Assembly (NCBI GenBank): GCA_030268105.1 | Contig: BSDZ01000008.1 | Location: forward strand, 2,170,001 to 2,234,000 | Reading direction: 5' to 3' | Length of the DNA stretch: 64,000 bases | Origin: Volvox africanus | Lineage: Eukaryota; Chlorophyta; Chlorophyceae; Chlamydomonadales; Volvocaceae | Shown here: one piece after another, positions 24,801 through 36,940 of the stretch | Layout: every line of letters starts with the position of its first letter | Position numbering within the stretch: the first letter of the stretch is position 1 | The notes under the pieces: generated by a model | Told to the model about the DNA's origin: nothing | What the model saw: only the letters and a program-made list of their open reading frames with translations | The model's database searches: none | Position numbers and translations under genes: made by a program

Positions 24801-26686
24801 GCGACAGAGCCTTCTTGAGACACACCGCCCTCTTAACGTACAGAATCTTCAACCTCCTGGCAGCGCTATCGTCATAAGCCGCTAGCTGAACCCTGACTCG
24901 TCCCGATCACCAGCGCAATACCCCCCGACAGCACAACATCACGCACAACATCCTTACGGCCTGCGTACTGCAATCCTTACAGGCTTTCCATCACTCATTA
25001 CCTCACTCGGTTATACCCCCTCCGCCCAACATAATGGCGGCGCCTCTACAGGGCCAGTATCTGGTCTCTTGTATTCGTCTTCCTCATCCTCCTCCATTCT
25101 CTACATCGGCGTCATTCGTACTGCCGTACAGGCCCTCCGTCGGGAGCTCCACTCACGCAAGGTGACCTCACTGCGAACCACGGAGCTTGCGCAGGTACGG
25201 CACAATTTCGTACAGCACGGGGGGAGGAGGGTGGGTGGGCCGGGAGCTTTTGGCGTGTTCTTTTGAAGTCTGTTATGTCTGATGCCAAGGATTTCAGTTG
25301 TCAATCGATACGTCGTCAACCTCTGGGCTCTTGAGTTAGTGGAAGATCCCGAACTGAGCAGTTATATATCAAGACACGAGCAGCGCAAGGAGCCCAAGGA
25401 GGTGTGGGATTGCGCGTGAACGAAAGGGCGCCGCTTAATATCGCCTCATACGGTCCCGCAGGGGAAGACCTCTCGCTGGGCTGTGGCCTGGTCCTGGCAG
25501 GTACACCCCAACATGGCCTTGCAGGCACTGCGGCGGCGGGAAGCACCTTATGGTGGGAAGGCTGCTGCGGCGGAGGGACCACATGTTGCTGCCGCAGCTC
25601 CTCTTGACGCGTCGCTGGCAGCGGGCAGCTCCAAGGCCGGCAGCGTCGTAGTCAGTCCCGCTGCCGCAGGCAATCCGTTCCCGCCGCGGCGGCATATTAG
25701 CTTTACCGTGCAGCAGGTGGGGCTATGTCATGAAGAATGTTCACGATGCGCAAATTTTCATATGATGGCTCGGTGGCTTGATGGCCGCCATGGAGGGTTG
25801 GATTCACGGGTCTGAAAGAGGTATCGCATCGCCACCGCCACCATGTCTGATACCGAACTGTAACGATCAAGCCCTGATTCGTATATGCTCTCGTATTATA
25901 TCGTTTATCGTTTGTTACACGTCTTCGTCGCTGACGGTATTGCTTTTCGCAGGCAGGATCGCTCAACAGCCGAACTATCCTTCAAATGGTCAAACAGGTG
26001 CTGCAGGAGAAGGGCTCCGGACCACTGGAGGTAGATGCAGCCACGTGGACTGTCGCCTGGCCGCTGGAGGTGTGGACGCCTTCTTGATTTGGGGGAGGCT
26101 CTCTGCCTCCCTTGCATTGCAAATCGTTTGCAGCTTAGTCTGGCCCTGATTATGAAATGGAACGCAACAGCATGTTGAAGTGACACAACGTCAGACGACG
26201 GGAGTGGGTTAGCCTCGCTCATGACAACGTTCCCTTCGCTCCTCTCCTGACCGCAGGTGAAGCCCTTTGGCGGAAATGCCGAGGACCGAGGAATGAAGCG
26301 GCCCCGTTACAGCACACCTGAGGCCAGTGGTAGCTTGGCTAGCAATATCAAGGTGTGCGCCATGCCAACATCTTCGCAGTAAAGTATACCAGAGCCCGTT
26401 GGGCTGTCGAGAGTCCACGTGTTTATGCCGTCAGAACGATACAGACTAGAAGAAAGGCTATGTACTATTACGCCCCGGTTCGTCTACCAGTGCTGCGTAT
26501 CTATACATCGTGGCCGTGTGCCCATACGTAATGCTGCAGGTACGTCTGAGAATTGCGCAGCAGCAACGCGGTCGCTTCGAGCTGGTCGCAACGATCCCTA
26601 ACGATGCTCCGGATGTGATGGCGCGGGCATTCACGGGCATGATAGCGGCTTTTGAGAGTACTCTGAAGTCCAAAGCCGCCAGTTGA
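19405..26686 (+). CDS. METTL16: METTL16-type U6 snRNA m6A methyltransferase with SPF30-like N-terminal extension
   Basis: Sixteen exons: 19405-19503, 19928-20015, 20217-20513, 20728-20919, 21303-21406, 21782-21826, 22124-22438, 22689-22772, 22964-22997, 23721-23814, 24678-24714, 25132-25194, 25462-25716, 25953-26069, 26257-26352, 26540-26686. They total 2067 nt (688 codons plus stop), phase-consistent throughout. Landmarks: MHPSNLYYRQEPDFAALA (the usual METTL16 start); NRANYIHWISDLL; SAM-binding GLDIGCGANFIYCLLG; catalytic NPPF at 22746-22757; NPNTAFGG; PGGELAFVLQM; GKKTTFK; QGKTSRWAVAWSW; and a C-terminal KA1/VCR-like region (GRFELVATIPNDAP). The family methylates the U6 snRNA ACAGAGA box and acts as a nuclear monomer or dimer. 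Exons 1-2 encode ELESAIAEYRAQLASLEPLL plus a second helix, like the N-terminus of SPF30/SMNDC1. Exon 7 adds an acidic, low-complexity insertion. The initiating exon was not found. Confidence 0.9.
21834..21876. repeat. (TCTG)n microsatellite
   Basis: About ten tetramer copies with one TCTA variant, immediately after the donor of METTL16 exon 6 (intron 21827-22123). Confidence 0.85.
23129..23600. repeat. (TTATA)n pentanucleotide array of about 470 bp
   Basis: Roughly 94 copies of TTATA, almost perfect for 400 bases, then switching to TTGTA units over the last 65 bases. It lies inside the METTL16 intron 22998-23720. It generates a long spurious Tyr/Ile/Leu open frame. Confidence 0.95.
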
Positions 26687-28354
26687 TCACGGATAGCGGA
26701 TAGGTGGATGCGTGTTCGTGTTCGTGGGATGTTTCTTGACTTTCTCAGACAGTGTGATTATAGGCTAAAGATGCTCTTGCACAATGACAGCTACTTTTAA
26801 ATTCCAGATCCCAATATGATAATGCATTGCCATTGTTGCTGTATGGTTGGTGAAGAAAGCGGGGCTCAGCCGCAGCCTTCTCGGCCTTGGCGGGGAAAGG
26901 GGTTTCATGATTTGTGCTAATTTGGCCTCACGAGATGCAACAGGGAGCAGCCATAAAAGCACATGGACAGCTTGACCGTCAGCACCTTCCGGAGTATGTC
27001 GCACAAATGTAGTCCTTCTCGTGTTACAGCTCGCGTGTTTGGCCCGCCGGTTCACAAGTCATGGACGCAGCCAACGGTGCAGACGCCAGAGAATGCCTCC
27101 AGCCAGTCCCAAGGTGGGAATGGCTGGGTGCATTGGTGGGTTGCGCACTGGTGCGGCTCCACTCATGCGGTATGCCAAGTCAAAGCAGCCTTCGATGTTA
27201 TATAGCATAGGGTTAGTCACGGAGAAGAAGGAACGTATATGTCTGCCATGTCGCAAAGTTAGAGTACTATTTTCATGGAAAGATAGGCCGTGACCTTTCA
27301 CTGACATAGCAGGACATGACAAATGATAATGGTTTCCGGGCATGAATCCCCACCAGGAATTTGTGGATAGAGCAAGAATCTACAAATCATTGTTCAACGG
27401 CGCACAATGGCAACTCAGTGATGGGGCAGTACAGTAATGCGTACGGGATGTCACCGGCGGGCAGTGATGCGGCCGCTAGCAGCGGCAGCGACCAAAGCGC
27501 GCAAGATGCACTTGCTCCAGGTGACCAAGCCTGTCAACTGATGTAACATAATTTTCGTGTAAGCCGCTAGGGGGTTGATCACATGTCTCCATTTAGACCT
27601 TCAGAGCGGTGGACAACACACGTGTTCAGCTGGATCACGGGGCGCCTGCACAAGCAGAAGTCCATATATCAAAACACGCAATAATCATTATACAAAACCT
27701 TCACCAGCGTATTTTCAGAAAAAGCAACGGAGCTCAACTAATATAGAACGTTGCACCCGGCAGGGTCAAGGGCTTATATCTGGACGACGGACGACTACCG
27801 TTTCTTGGTGCAACTTGTGCATAATTCATGTATGACTGACACAAAAGCAAAAATTCACCATGAGCAGGATGCAAAGACGCACGCTGGACTATTTCACGTC
27901 CTATTGCTCATCAGTTTGAATGTTTGCGTGCCCTGTTATTCGATGATATCACGGAATCCTCTTTACCAGATAGCCAAATTCACAATTTCCGCAGCAGAAA
28001 GTGCATCAGCTCCCGTACAACAAGCCCTTAGTGCCCGTAACGCCTAGCCTTCCTTTAGTGCAGGAAGACAAATAGTACCGCCAACTGTCGTAAAGTTTCC
28101 AACTGCATGGTCTGCATGCGACGATGGGCTTATCGACTGTGTTAGAGCTGTTGTAGGATACGCCGGAGCTGTAAACATGTTTGACACTTAAACAACACCA
28201 CGAAAACGTAGGCGCACCTGTAGAATCGGGTTTCCTGAACCATGGTTGGCAGGGTTGAAGCGGAATGTGTTGGACGCCTGTGAGGCAGAGCTCGGCCGTG
28301 CAGAAGGCTAAATCGATATATTTTCGATCACGGCCCTGTGGGCGGAATTCAGCA
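26687..28354. other. Spacer: METTL16 3' UTR and beta-amylase upstream region
   Basis: TGTAA signals occur at 27542 and just after, about 860 bases past the METTL16 stop. A Ser/Gly/Ala-rich frame at 27421-27520 ending in CCAG|GTGACC could be an N-terminal (transit peptide) exon of the beta-amylase gene; this is not demonstrable here. Confidence 0.35.
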
Positions 28355-31300
28355 ATGCGAATGGGTTCAGCGAGCGGTGCAGAGCTTGCTGAGCGGGCCT
28401 TTACCTCAACGTTCCGTGAGGACTATCACCCTTACTGCAATATCTATGGGGATATCTCAGGGTCATCGGTGCAGACTTTGCGGGCCGGTGGGACAGTGCA
28501 GCTGCCCAGCAGCACCTCTACGCCCTGCTTCCTTGGCTGCGGGTCGCGGGTGCTGCAGCGACAATTCAGCCAACAGCTATATGGATCACAAACAAGTCCA
28601 ACGACTCTACCACGGGAGCTTGAAGCGATGGAACAGCGGGCAAATCGTGGTCCTCTGACATATGTCATGTTACCTCTGGATACCGTGAGTTTCGGAACGG
28701 CGCAACTGAAACTTTCCTTAATTTTAAGATTCTGGAGAAAAAGATTGTGCTTAGAACTGCGTATCAGTGTGGTGCTTGGCTTCCTCCCCGAACCAATGTG
28801 GCACAGGTAAATGCGGAAGGGATTTTCCGGTACGCTGGCTCTTCTTGGTTTTCTCAAGCATTACAGCTTCTGGTTGCCTCTGGCGCACATGGCGTTGCCA
28901 TGGATTTTTGGGTAAGACGTAAGCGGCAAGTTCTTGCGCTGCTGGGACTACCGGTATGCGTTTATTCATTTCCCAGCGGAGGCGGCGCACTGAGACCGTA
29001 TACTTTTGTACCTTGGCCGATTTTCCTAATTCGTAGTGGGGCGCAGTGGAGAGGAGCCCCGGTCAGTACAATTGGGCTGGTTACAAGCAGGCGTTGGAAG
29101 TCATCAAGCAAACAGGATTAAGAGTCCAGGTGGGACTCGCTACGGGTTCCCTGGCAGAACTTTGGACCGCAGAACCATTGGATGAACTCCCGGGAGCTGT
29201 TCTTCCGTGCAGGTCGTGTTGAGCTTCCACGCCTGTGGCGGCAATGTAGGCGACACGGTGCAGATACCCCTGCCTGAATGGGTTTTGCAGGTGCGGCGTG
29301 TATCTCCCCGTCGCGGCTTGCGGTTGGCGGCTGTGGGGCCAGAGAAGATGTGTACAGCTCTTGGGAAAGTCTGGTTTTACAGCCTTGTCTGGCATATTCT
29401 CTGAACGGCAGCACACATTACCCAACCCGCCACTTCACCATTCCGCCGTCTGACTGAGCCGCATTTGGGCTGTGATATTTTGTGTATCTGAAGTAATCAT
29501 GTCTGAACGTCCTTAGGTTCTTCTTTCTTGCTCTATTCATGATGATTATTTTGTACCCCTAAAATTACAACAAGCGGCGAGCGAGTACTAGTGGCAATAT
29601 CCTGATGCTGAATGCCCCCTTGGGCACTGCCGCCTTGTGATGGTGTCCGCAGTGCGGTGAGGCGGATCCTGATCTCTTTTTTGCGGACCGGCCCCGCAAT
29701 GGCGGCCTTGGGAACCGCAACCGGGAGTACATCTCCATATGGGCCGACGATGCTCCTGGTGTGCTACGGGGCCGCAGTCCAATGCAGTGTTATGAGGACC
29801 TAATTATCAGTCTTCGCGAAAATTTCAGTCAGGTACGATGCGCGTGGCCAAACACCGCCCGTTGTCCTTGATTTGAGTTTTCATCGGCTTTCTGGCTTTG
29901 GATGGCCCACTTATGAAGGGCGGAACGCATATGTGTCACTGCGAGGCACTCTCTTCGTGGCTTCAGCTGACGCGACGATGGCCCCTAGTGAGTCTTCATC
30001 CTTAGTGAGCATTTTGGATATTGTGGAGCCACCTTACCTTGCTTCACCAGCGTATTGGCTTTTGCGTCTGTGACTCTCCGTATGCTTCAGGAGCTGGGAA
30101 CGGTGATTGATGAGGTAATTGTTGGGGCAGGGCCCTGCGGTGAGCTGCGTCTGCCGTCCTACGTAGAGGCAAACGGCTGGCGGTTCCCAGGTGCGGGGGA
30201 GTTTCAATGTTACGACAGGCGGGCGCTGGCGTCACTGGCGCAGGCGGCTCGCGAGGCAGGGCATCCAGAGTGGGGCTATTCGGGCCCTCACGACGCAGGG
30301 GAGTACAACAGCGTGCCGGAGCACACTGGCTTTTTTAGCCAGAACGGCAGTTGGAATACACCATATGGAAGGTACGGCGCTTACTGTGTTGGAAGTGTTC
30401 TTGCACGTACGGAGGGATGCTTGTGCGTGCTGGGGCCATTCATTTGGACGTTTACGACATAAGAAAACCACTCGACTGTTCTTGGCGCTGTTCCTGCATC
30501 TAACGTTTCTTTCTTCGTCGCTTTCTTCCCCAAACTGCTACGAAGGTTTTTCCTGGAGTGGTACAGCAGTTGCCTTTTACGGCACGGCGAGCGGTTGCTG
30601 ACGGTTGCAAATCAGGTGCTCTCCTCCAGACTGGCGCGCTCTTTCTCGCAGGGATTGCAAACCCAGGGGCTGGCCGCAACGCATGCAGGCAACGCCCACT
30701 CGCAGTCTTTCATCCCATCTCTGCAATCCAGCGGCCGTACCAGCACCAGCGCTATGTCGCTTAACCGTGTAACAGAGAACGGCACCTGCGGCAGCGGAGA
30801 GTCTAATGGCCACGACTGCCTCGTGATGAGGCCGCCGCCGCCGGTGCCAGTCCCAGTACCGCAGCTGCTGCAGCAACGGCGGCAGGTCGACGGCGCCGCA
30901 AGCATCTCCCCAAGCTGCACGTGCTCATCCATATCGACGTGTACGACGACCAGCAGTAGTAGCGGCGCCGGAAGCCAAGCGGGTAGCGGCCGGGGTGCTT
31001 GCTGTGCGCAAGGCCTTAACACGCAGCATTCTCTAGGGAGTGCCGGTGGCCTGTTGTCGCCACGAGCGATTGCGGTCGGGGAGTTTGTCGAAAGAGATTC
31101 TGGCGGCAGCGGCACCGGGGGCTCTACTTCCATTTGCGACGCGGACGGTACAGGCGGCGGCAGCAGCGTTTTGGACGTCGTGGGTGCCGTGCTGAGTCGC
31201 GGAGCCAGCGTCGTCGCGGCCTGCGCGGCCACGGAGCTCTTGCAGGTTGGAAACGCTGGTGGTGGCACTGCAGGCCATGGCAGCGGCGGTACTAGCAACG

Positions 31301-33270
31301 ACGGCGGAGGTTGCATGCGCAACGCCTCTAGTGGAAGTAGTACGATTGGAGTTGGGAATCTGGAACCCAGCGTCGTCGATGCTACCATGATAGAAGTCGA
31401 GCCGAGTGACACCTCGCACACTTCAATTGGAGCTGCGGAGGTCCTCCTCGCGCCGCCGGTATCCAGGGACTGCAGCGGTCCATTCTGCCAAGCACCCAGT
31501 GCCATTCCCAGTGGCGGCCCAAGTCCATTGGCAGCAGCTCGGTTTGGTTCCTCAGCATCCGCGTTGGCTGATGCCGAGGCCATGTACGGGCAGGGGGTGA
31601 CGTTTTCGACGATAGCCACCGCAGCCATCGGCGCCATCATCACGTCAGGTGGTACAGCGCGCATGGACCTGTGCAACTCCACGTCCTCCATGTCGACGGA
31701 ATATCTTGTGGCTGCTTCCGGTAATGGAGTGCAACCGTCAAATATTATGTACATGGATGTGGCAACTTCACTCGTTGCGGACGGTGATGATGAAAGCGAT
31801 GTTGGTACTAGCTGCGGTACGGGCGTGCCGGCGGAGGAGGCCGACGAGCTCTTTGATTTGGCGGGAAGTGGACGCGCCAGCTGCCTTGCTGACCGCGACC
31901 AGATGCTGGTGCGCGCTGCTGCAGCCGCCGCCGGACGCCCGGCGTTGGCGGCATCGGCGTTTGTAGGAGAACTCGGGGCACGGGGCAGTGTGGAGCTGGG
32001 TTTAGGCCTGACCATGGGAATGGGAATGCGCATGGCAGGCATCGCGCAGCCGCCCAAGATGGCGGCGGCGGCGGTAATGGCCTCCAGCATGCCGCCGCAC
32101 CTTGCGTCGCCAACGACGTCGTGTCTGACTGGTCCATCCTCCGCCGGCGGTAGTGGCGGCAGCGGCTCCTTACATCTGGCGATCAAGATTGCGGGCATTC
32201 ACTGGTGGTACCGCTCACGCTCCCATGCCGCGGAACTTACTGCGGGATACTACAACGTCGATGGCAGGGACGGCTACGCGGCAATTGTTGACCTGTGTGC
32301 GAGGCATCGGGCTAATTTGGTGCTGACTTGCGTGGAGATGCGTGATTCGCAGCACCCCGCACAGGCGCAGTGCGGGCCGGAGGGGCTATTGCGCCAGCTA
32401 CGGCAACTAGCTGCGCGCGCGGGCGTCACGCTGAGTGGAGAGAATGCACTGGTGAGGCAAAGACTTGATATAGCCTAGAGCTCGGGTAGAGCCTAGAGTT
32501 CGGAACCGTTTCCTTTTTCTCTGAAAATTGTCTGCGAAGCTTTTGTAGAACCTTCAATTGTTGCTTGGGTTGCTGCGATTCCACCTTCACGCACAATGAT
32601 ACGCTGGCGCACTCTTCCCTGGTCTGGACCCGGGCGCCCTCTGCCCTGGATGTGTGCGTTTGTGCCATGTCTCATGTTTTTCTTCACTGCAACCTCCCTG
32701 CAGCCGATCTTCTCCAGTGGTGGAGTTGACACCGAAGCGCTGGACCGCATCGTTCAGAACATGCGGCCCTGGCCGCTGAGCGGCTCCGGGCGCATCGGCA
32801 TCAGCCCCAATCCCTCGCAGCCGCTGCCCCACCCCATGCCGGCCCTCGGATTCGCGCCCGGAGGCAGCAGCATCTGGATGGCATCTCCACCGGCGTTTCC
32901 GCAACCAACGAGTATTAACCCCGCCGCGGCAGCCCCTACCAACGCTATGTCCAATATTGGAGTAAGCTATCGCCTGTCCGAATCAGGTCGTCCGGTTCCC
33001 ATTATGCCTGGCGCATTGGCGGTCGCAGTGCCGATGCAGGACGCGCACCCGCAGGCGTCAGTCGGAGGCCTGTGGAACTACTCGTCTGTCGATTCTCACC
33101 ACTTGAGTAACGGCTACAGCTACGGCGGCACCTGTCCTTCGCCGGGATCAGTGGAGGTCTTGCCGGCGCTTCGGGCTCTCACATTTCTCAGGCTTGTGCC
33201 TGAGATGCTGCTGCCCGGTTACCAATGTCTATGGATGCGTTTCATGGGTAAGCTCCTATCGGTGACCTAG
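28355..33270 (+). CDS. Beta-amylase (GH14) with a huge low-complexity insertion
   Basis: Exons: 28355-28684, 28807-28911, 29037-29129, 29213-29290, 29653-29832, 30091-30371, 30546-32451 and 32704-33270; 3540 nt (1179 aa from the first usable ATG), phase-consistent. GH14 enzymes release maltose from the non-reducing ends of starch. Landmarks in order: [18 protein letters not shown] (active-site Asp), [38 protein letters not shown] (acid Glu at 30142-30144), [60 protein letters not shown] (base Glu at 32440-32442), LRALTFLRL. About 510 residues of Ser/Gly/Ala/Thr-rich sequence sit between VANQVLSSR and [10 protein letters not shown], and about 130 more precede the C-terminal TFLRL strand. Family length is usually about 500-600 aa. 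An upstream transit-peptide exon is possible. The final ATGG|GTAAGC could act as another donor. Confidence 0.9.
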
Positions 33271-35442
33271 TGCAGATCCGCGGCAGAAGCGGAGAGGGGA
33301 AGGGGTAGTAGAAGAGCTCCAATGTGATATACAGGAGGGTATGGTTATGGGACAATTCTGTCCGTGTAGCTGCGACCGGCGGGCAACGAGTGCTCGCTAT
33401 GGTCCCTTCATCGTGGTCGCCCATGACCCGCGACCAACGCCGGGTTTTGAGCGGCCGCGTGGATGAAGTAGGAGTTATAATCTGATCGCAGGCGAAGACC
33501 CGAAGATATGACCTGGAGTTGACGCAACGCTGTGTCGCCTGTGAGAAAGTTGGGCATACCACCTAGCGCTGGCGCTCTTTTGCTCTGCAAAATGCACGAT
33601 TGTACGTTCATGTTGACCATTTGACAGACGTTGGAGTAGTTGCATGCAGATGCTGTTTGCTACGCCTTGGGAGGGATTATCTGTTCGGGGGTGGGCGTAG
33701 GTGGGGTTCTTTTGATAGCCGCTGTCGCTTTCTCGACGCCGTATGTGGTATGCATATGTATTTGGCTAATGCATCTTTTTAAGTACCGTTGAAATTGAGA
33801 CCATCTGATTCTTGCATTGCTGGCTGGGTTCGATCCCCTGCACAAGGTTCAGAGCGCGCAACTGCGCTCCTCAGTCGGGGCAATCGTTCTGATTTGTTGT
33901 GACGTTGCCTTGCCTTTCTGTCAATGCCGGCTGATATTTTGACGTTAGGTTTGTAGGTCCTGTACTGGGTTCGCGAGCAGCCGCTGTATGTAGGGCCGTC
34001 CGCAGTGCGCGCCCAGATGTATTCGGGTCATTGACTAGTTCACACGGAGTCATGCTTGCTGCCTGGAGTTCCTCGCTATGTGTTCCTGTGTATGCGCTCT
34101 CATGTCGGCGGTTAGCGCCTGTCATGAAGTGGAGGCCGTGAGTTGTATGCAGCGCTTAGGAGTGTTGGAAAGCATGCATCGTTGGATGTCTTCGGCGTAT
34201 AGAATCGTGCCCGCGTGTCTGCTGTAAAACTCATGATTGAACCCGCGAAGATGTGCAATGAGGCAATCACTATTCAGGTTATATATACTTGGTTTCTGCT
34301 CATCTGTCGCACGGCAAAACGGGTCAAAACGCCTCAAGGCCGCCGCAAGAAGCGGGGTTGAAAGCGTGCTCATCCTGCTTGATGGCACACATATGTATTG
34401 ATGCGGACAAAGGGCACAGTTTAAGTCACCAAAGGAAAAGGGCGATATGATAAGTAGGCATGAATCTTACATACTAGTCTTACAACCTCGCTCTTTGATG
34501 AACTTCTCCTGAGCGGCCAGAGGAACTCGGGGAGACGCATGTATGGGTGTTGCACCTCCGTGGCGTTATATAAAAAGGGCATATTACACCTTAGAATGTG
34601 AGCTCCAAGTTTACCTACATTGGACTACATGGAAATATTAAGTCCCTGTTAAAATGAACAAAACACACTTGACGATTCCAGATCACAGATGAGGACAAGG
34701 ATAAAAGTAAAGGTCACTTCCACGTGTGAGTTGTGAAGCTCTGAACAACAAAAGTACTTGCATGGGCACAATTGCACGGAATTTCCATGGGACACTGGAT
34801 CCAGTCCGAGCGGAACAGGGAGTGATCACCAGTTTGTTTTGTAAATTGTCAATATTATTCTATCACCTCTTCCGTCTTAGACCTGCTGTAGGAGTACCTG
34901 CTATTTAGCACGCAATCAGTCCAACGCACCTCAAACTTAGCGAGGAATGGGCTTCTGGCTTGGGACGCTGGTCTTTTTCCTTATTCAAATAGTCGTAACT
35001 GCGTGCATTAACTTCCTCGGAAAGCCGGGCAATAAAGGGTGGGCTCAGAAATGCGCGCCGTAGTTAATTGCGACCTGAAATATGTGACAAAAAAGAGACA
35101 TTTGGCGCATTCGCAGCCCATTTAGAAAGGCAGAGCTTACTAGTATCAACTGGATTTCGTGCGCGTGTTCTGTAGGTTAACACACATCATGGCCTTTACA
35201 ACAGTGTTTCAATTATGGATAATGTAAGTTATCGCAGGTCTTGCGTGGAGTTCGCCAAGCCGTTGGTAATCGATGCCTCTTTTATACCCGTGCAGATGGG
35301 CCATCATTTACATGGCCCAAATGAACCCTCTCATCAACCCGGAGTACAAGGACTAAGAAATATGGTGGCGTGCACTAGGGAGAGGTCATGCCAACTTCGC
35401 TTTGGACACAACGCGCCCTGGGAACCTCCCAGCTCGGACGGC
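33271..35442. other. Intergenic, no gene recognised
   Basis: Contains the beta-amylase 3' UTR (TGTAA at 34223-34227) and the 3' end of ZNHIT1. No frame shows a domain or paired splice sites. Confidence 0.4.
35308..35312 (-). terminator. TGTAA poly(A) signal candidate for ZNHIT1
   Basis: Reads TGTAA on the minus strand about 130 bases past the ZNHIT1 stop codon, a normal spacing for volvocine 3' UTRs. Confidence 0.5.
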
Positions 35443-36940
35443 CTACACCGTGAATTTGAGGCATCGTGTTTCCGTGTGGACCGTGTAACACTTTCTGCAG
35501 CAGTACCTCGACCCACAGCGCGTGCAGGTGTACCTGCTTGGGCACGAAGTTGGTTTTGGGATGTGCGTTGGGAAACGATGATACACCGCAGACGAGGAGA
35601 AGTCTTATTGCGGTCGTAAGTAGCTTGTTCAAGGACTGAACCGTTGAGCAATATTATAGCGTTATCTAGCTGGGGCAGCAACATATCTGGTACAGCAGTT
35701 TGGCACACGTACCCGGACGTGTTTCCACAGACGGAGCAGAACTTCCGGGGGGCGCTTGCCGTTGATGGCCGCGCTGCCGCCGTGAGGTAGCTTGGCTTGC
35801 CAGGCGGTAATCGGTCCAGTTCCGCCTGCCGGGCAGCCGTTACCCAGCACAGTTTCGTCAAGAACCCTTAATCGAGGGCTTCCAGCTGTCCAGCATGGTA
35901 TTGGCGATAACACACTTGTGCACGCAAATACCATTATGTCCCAGTCTACGTGCATTCTTATTACTGGTAAAGAAAATCTTCCCCGTAGGTGAAGCATAGG
36001 GTGCGGGATTGGAAAGGGCAAGAGATAGAGGAGAGGATAATAAGGACCCAAATATTCGAATAATATTGAACCCAGATGGTGCATCATCGCACCTCGTCCA
36101 GCAGCCGAGCAAAGTTCTTGGGGCCTCTCCGATCTGATGCGACACTGCGCAATTTCCGCTTGGCACTGGCCTTCTTGCGGCCTTTCCCTTTCTTGCCGGC
36201 GACATCTGCATGTACACGCAGCCTAGCTTAAAAGGGTTCGTGGTAGGCCATCTCTGGTGACGCTGCGCGTGTGCTTATTGCATGGGATGACGCTTGTGCT
36301 TGCCAGAGAACGCTGCTGTCATGACACAGCTGCAGACATGACACAATACCACCGTAAGCGCATTCATGTAAGGCAGCCTCTCGTACTATATGTCGCTACA
36401 AGGATTATGGTGCCACGACTTGGAAACAATAGAACCCCCAAAATATTTGATCCCCGAATGGCCTTCAGGGGTAATTATACGTACCATAAGTTTCAGTTAG
36501 GAACCAATTGCAATACACACTGCTCATTTGCACTTACCGCAGACCACAATACTTAAGCTATCTCACCGTCATCCTCATCCTCATCCTCCAAGTTGAACTC
36601 GTCGTCGTCACTAGCAAGGCCAAAGACATCCGTTCCTTGATCGTTATCGTTTTCCAGGGCATCCAGTCGAGCTTGCGCAGCCTGTATGGCCGGGAAGAGA
36701 GATTCTAGGAGTGCCGCACTCAGGCACACATTATTATCCTCTTTTAGAAGGGAGGGGAGAGAATCGTCACCCCCTGGATACCCCAAAGCATGGAGGGGGC
36801 GCACAAACCCGAAACTATACGACAACTGCACGGGCAAGTCTGTGGCCAAAGGGCACTTACCTGTTGCCTCGTGGCGTCATCTACCACGGCCATGCGCTGA
36901 GATACCTTACGGTCACGTAGGGCCCGGCGAGCAGGAGCAT
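35443..36940 (-). CDS. ZNHIT1: ZNHIT1/SWC6, HIT zinc-finger subunit of the SWR1/SRCAP complex
   Basis: Five minus exons: 36940-36861, 36681-36567, 36205-36093, 35825-35713, 35533-35443; 169 residues plus stop, all junctions in phase. Order: RRALRDRKVSQRMAVVDDAT, AAQARLDALENDN (the family's LEALENDN signature), a very acidic stretch (DDDEFNLEDEDEDDD), a basic stretch (KKGKGRKKASAKRKLR), KNFARLLDE, PSYLTAAARPS, then the zinc finger CSVCGNTSGYTCTRCGSRYC...CYTVHTETRC and the terminal KFTV. All eight HIT zinc ligands are present (C-x2-C, C-x2-C, C-x3-C, H-x3-C). Family members (p18Hamlet, yeast Vps71, plant SEF/SWC6) sit in the nuclear SWR1/SRCAP remodeller that deposits H2A.Z. The acidic stretch is longer than in animals. 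The short first exon carrying the start codon, upstream of 36940, was not located; exon 1 as listed enters in phase 1. Confidence 0.93.

Noticed and set aside
30612..32198. A 528-codon open frame on the minus strand
   Set aside because: It is antisense to the beta-amylase insertion, whose sense frame is anchored by GH14 motifs and phase-matched splice sites at both ends. GC-rich low-complexity sequence often leaves the opposite strand open.
33815..33850. GGGTTCGATCCCC, resembling a tRNA T-loop
   Set aside because: The T-stem has a mismatch and no acceptor, D or anticodon arms can be folded around it.
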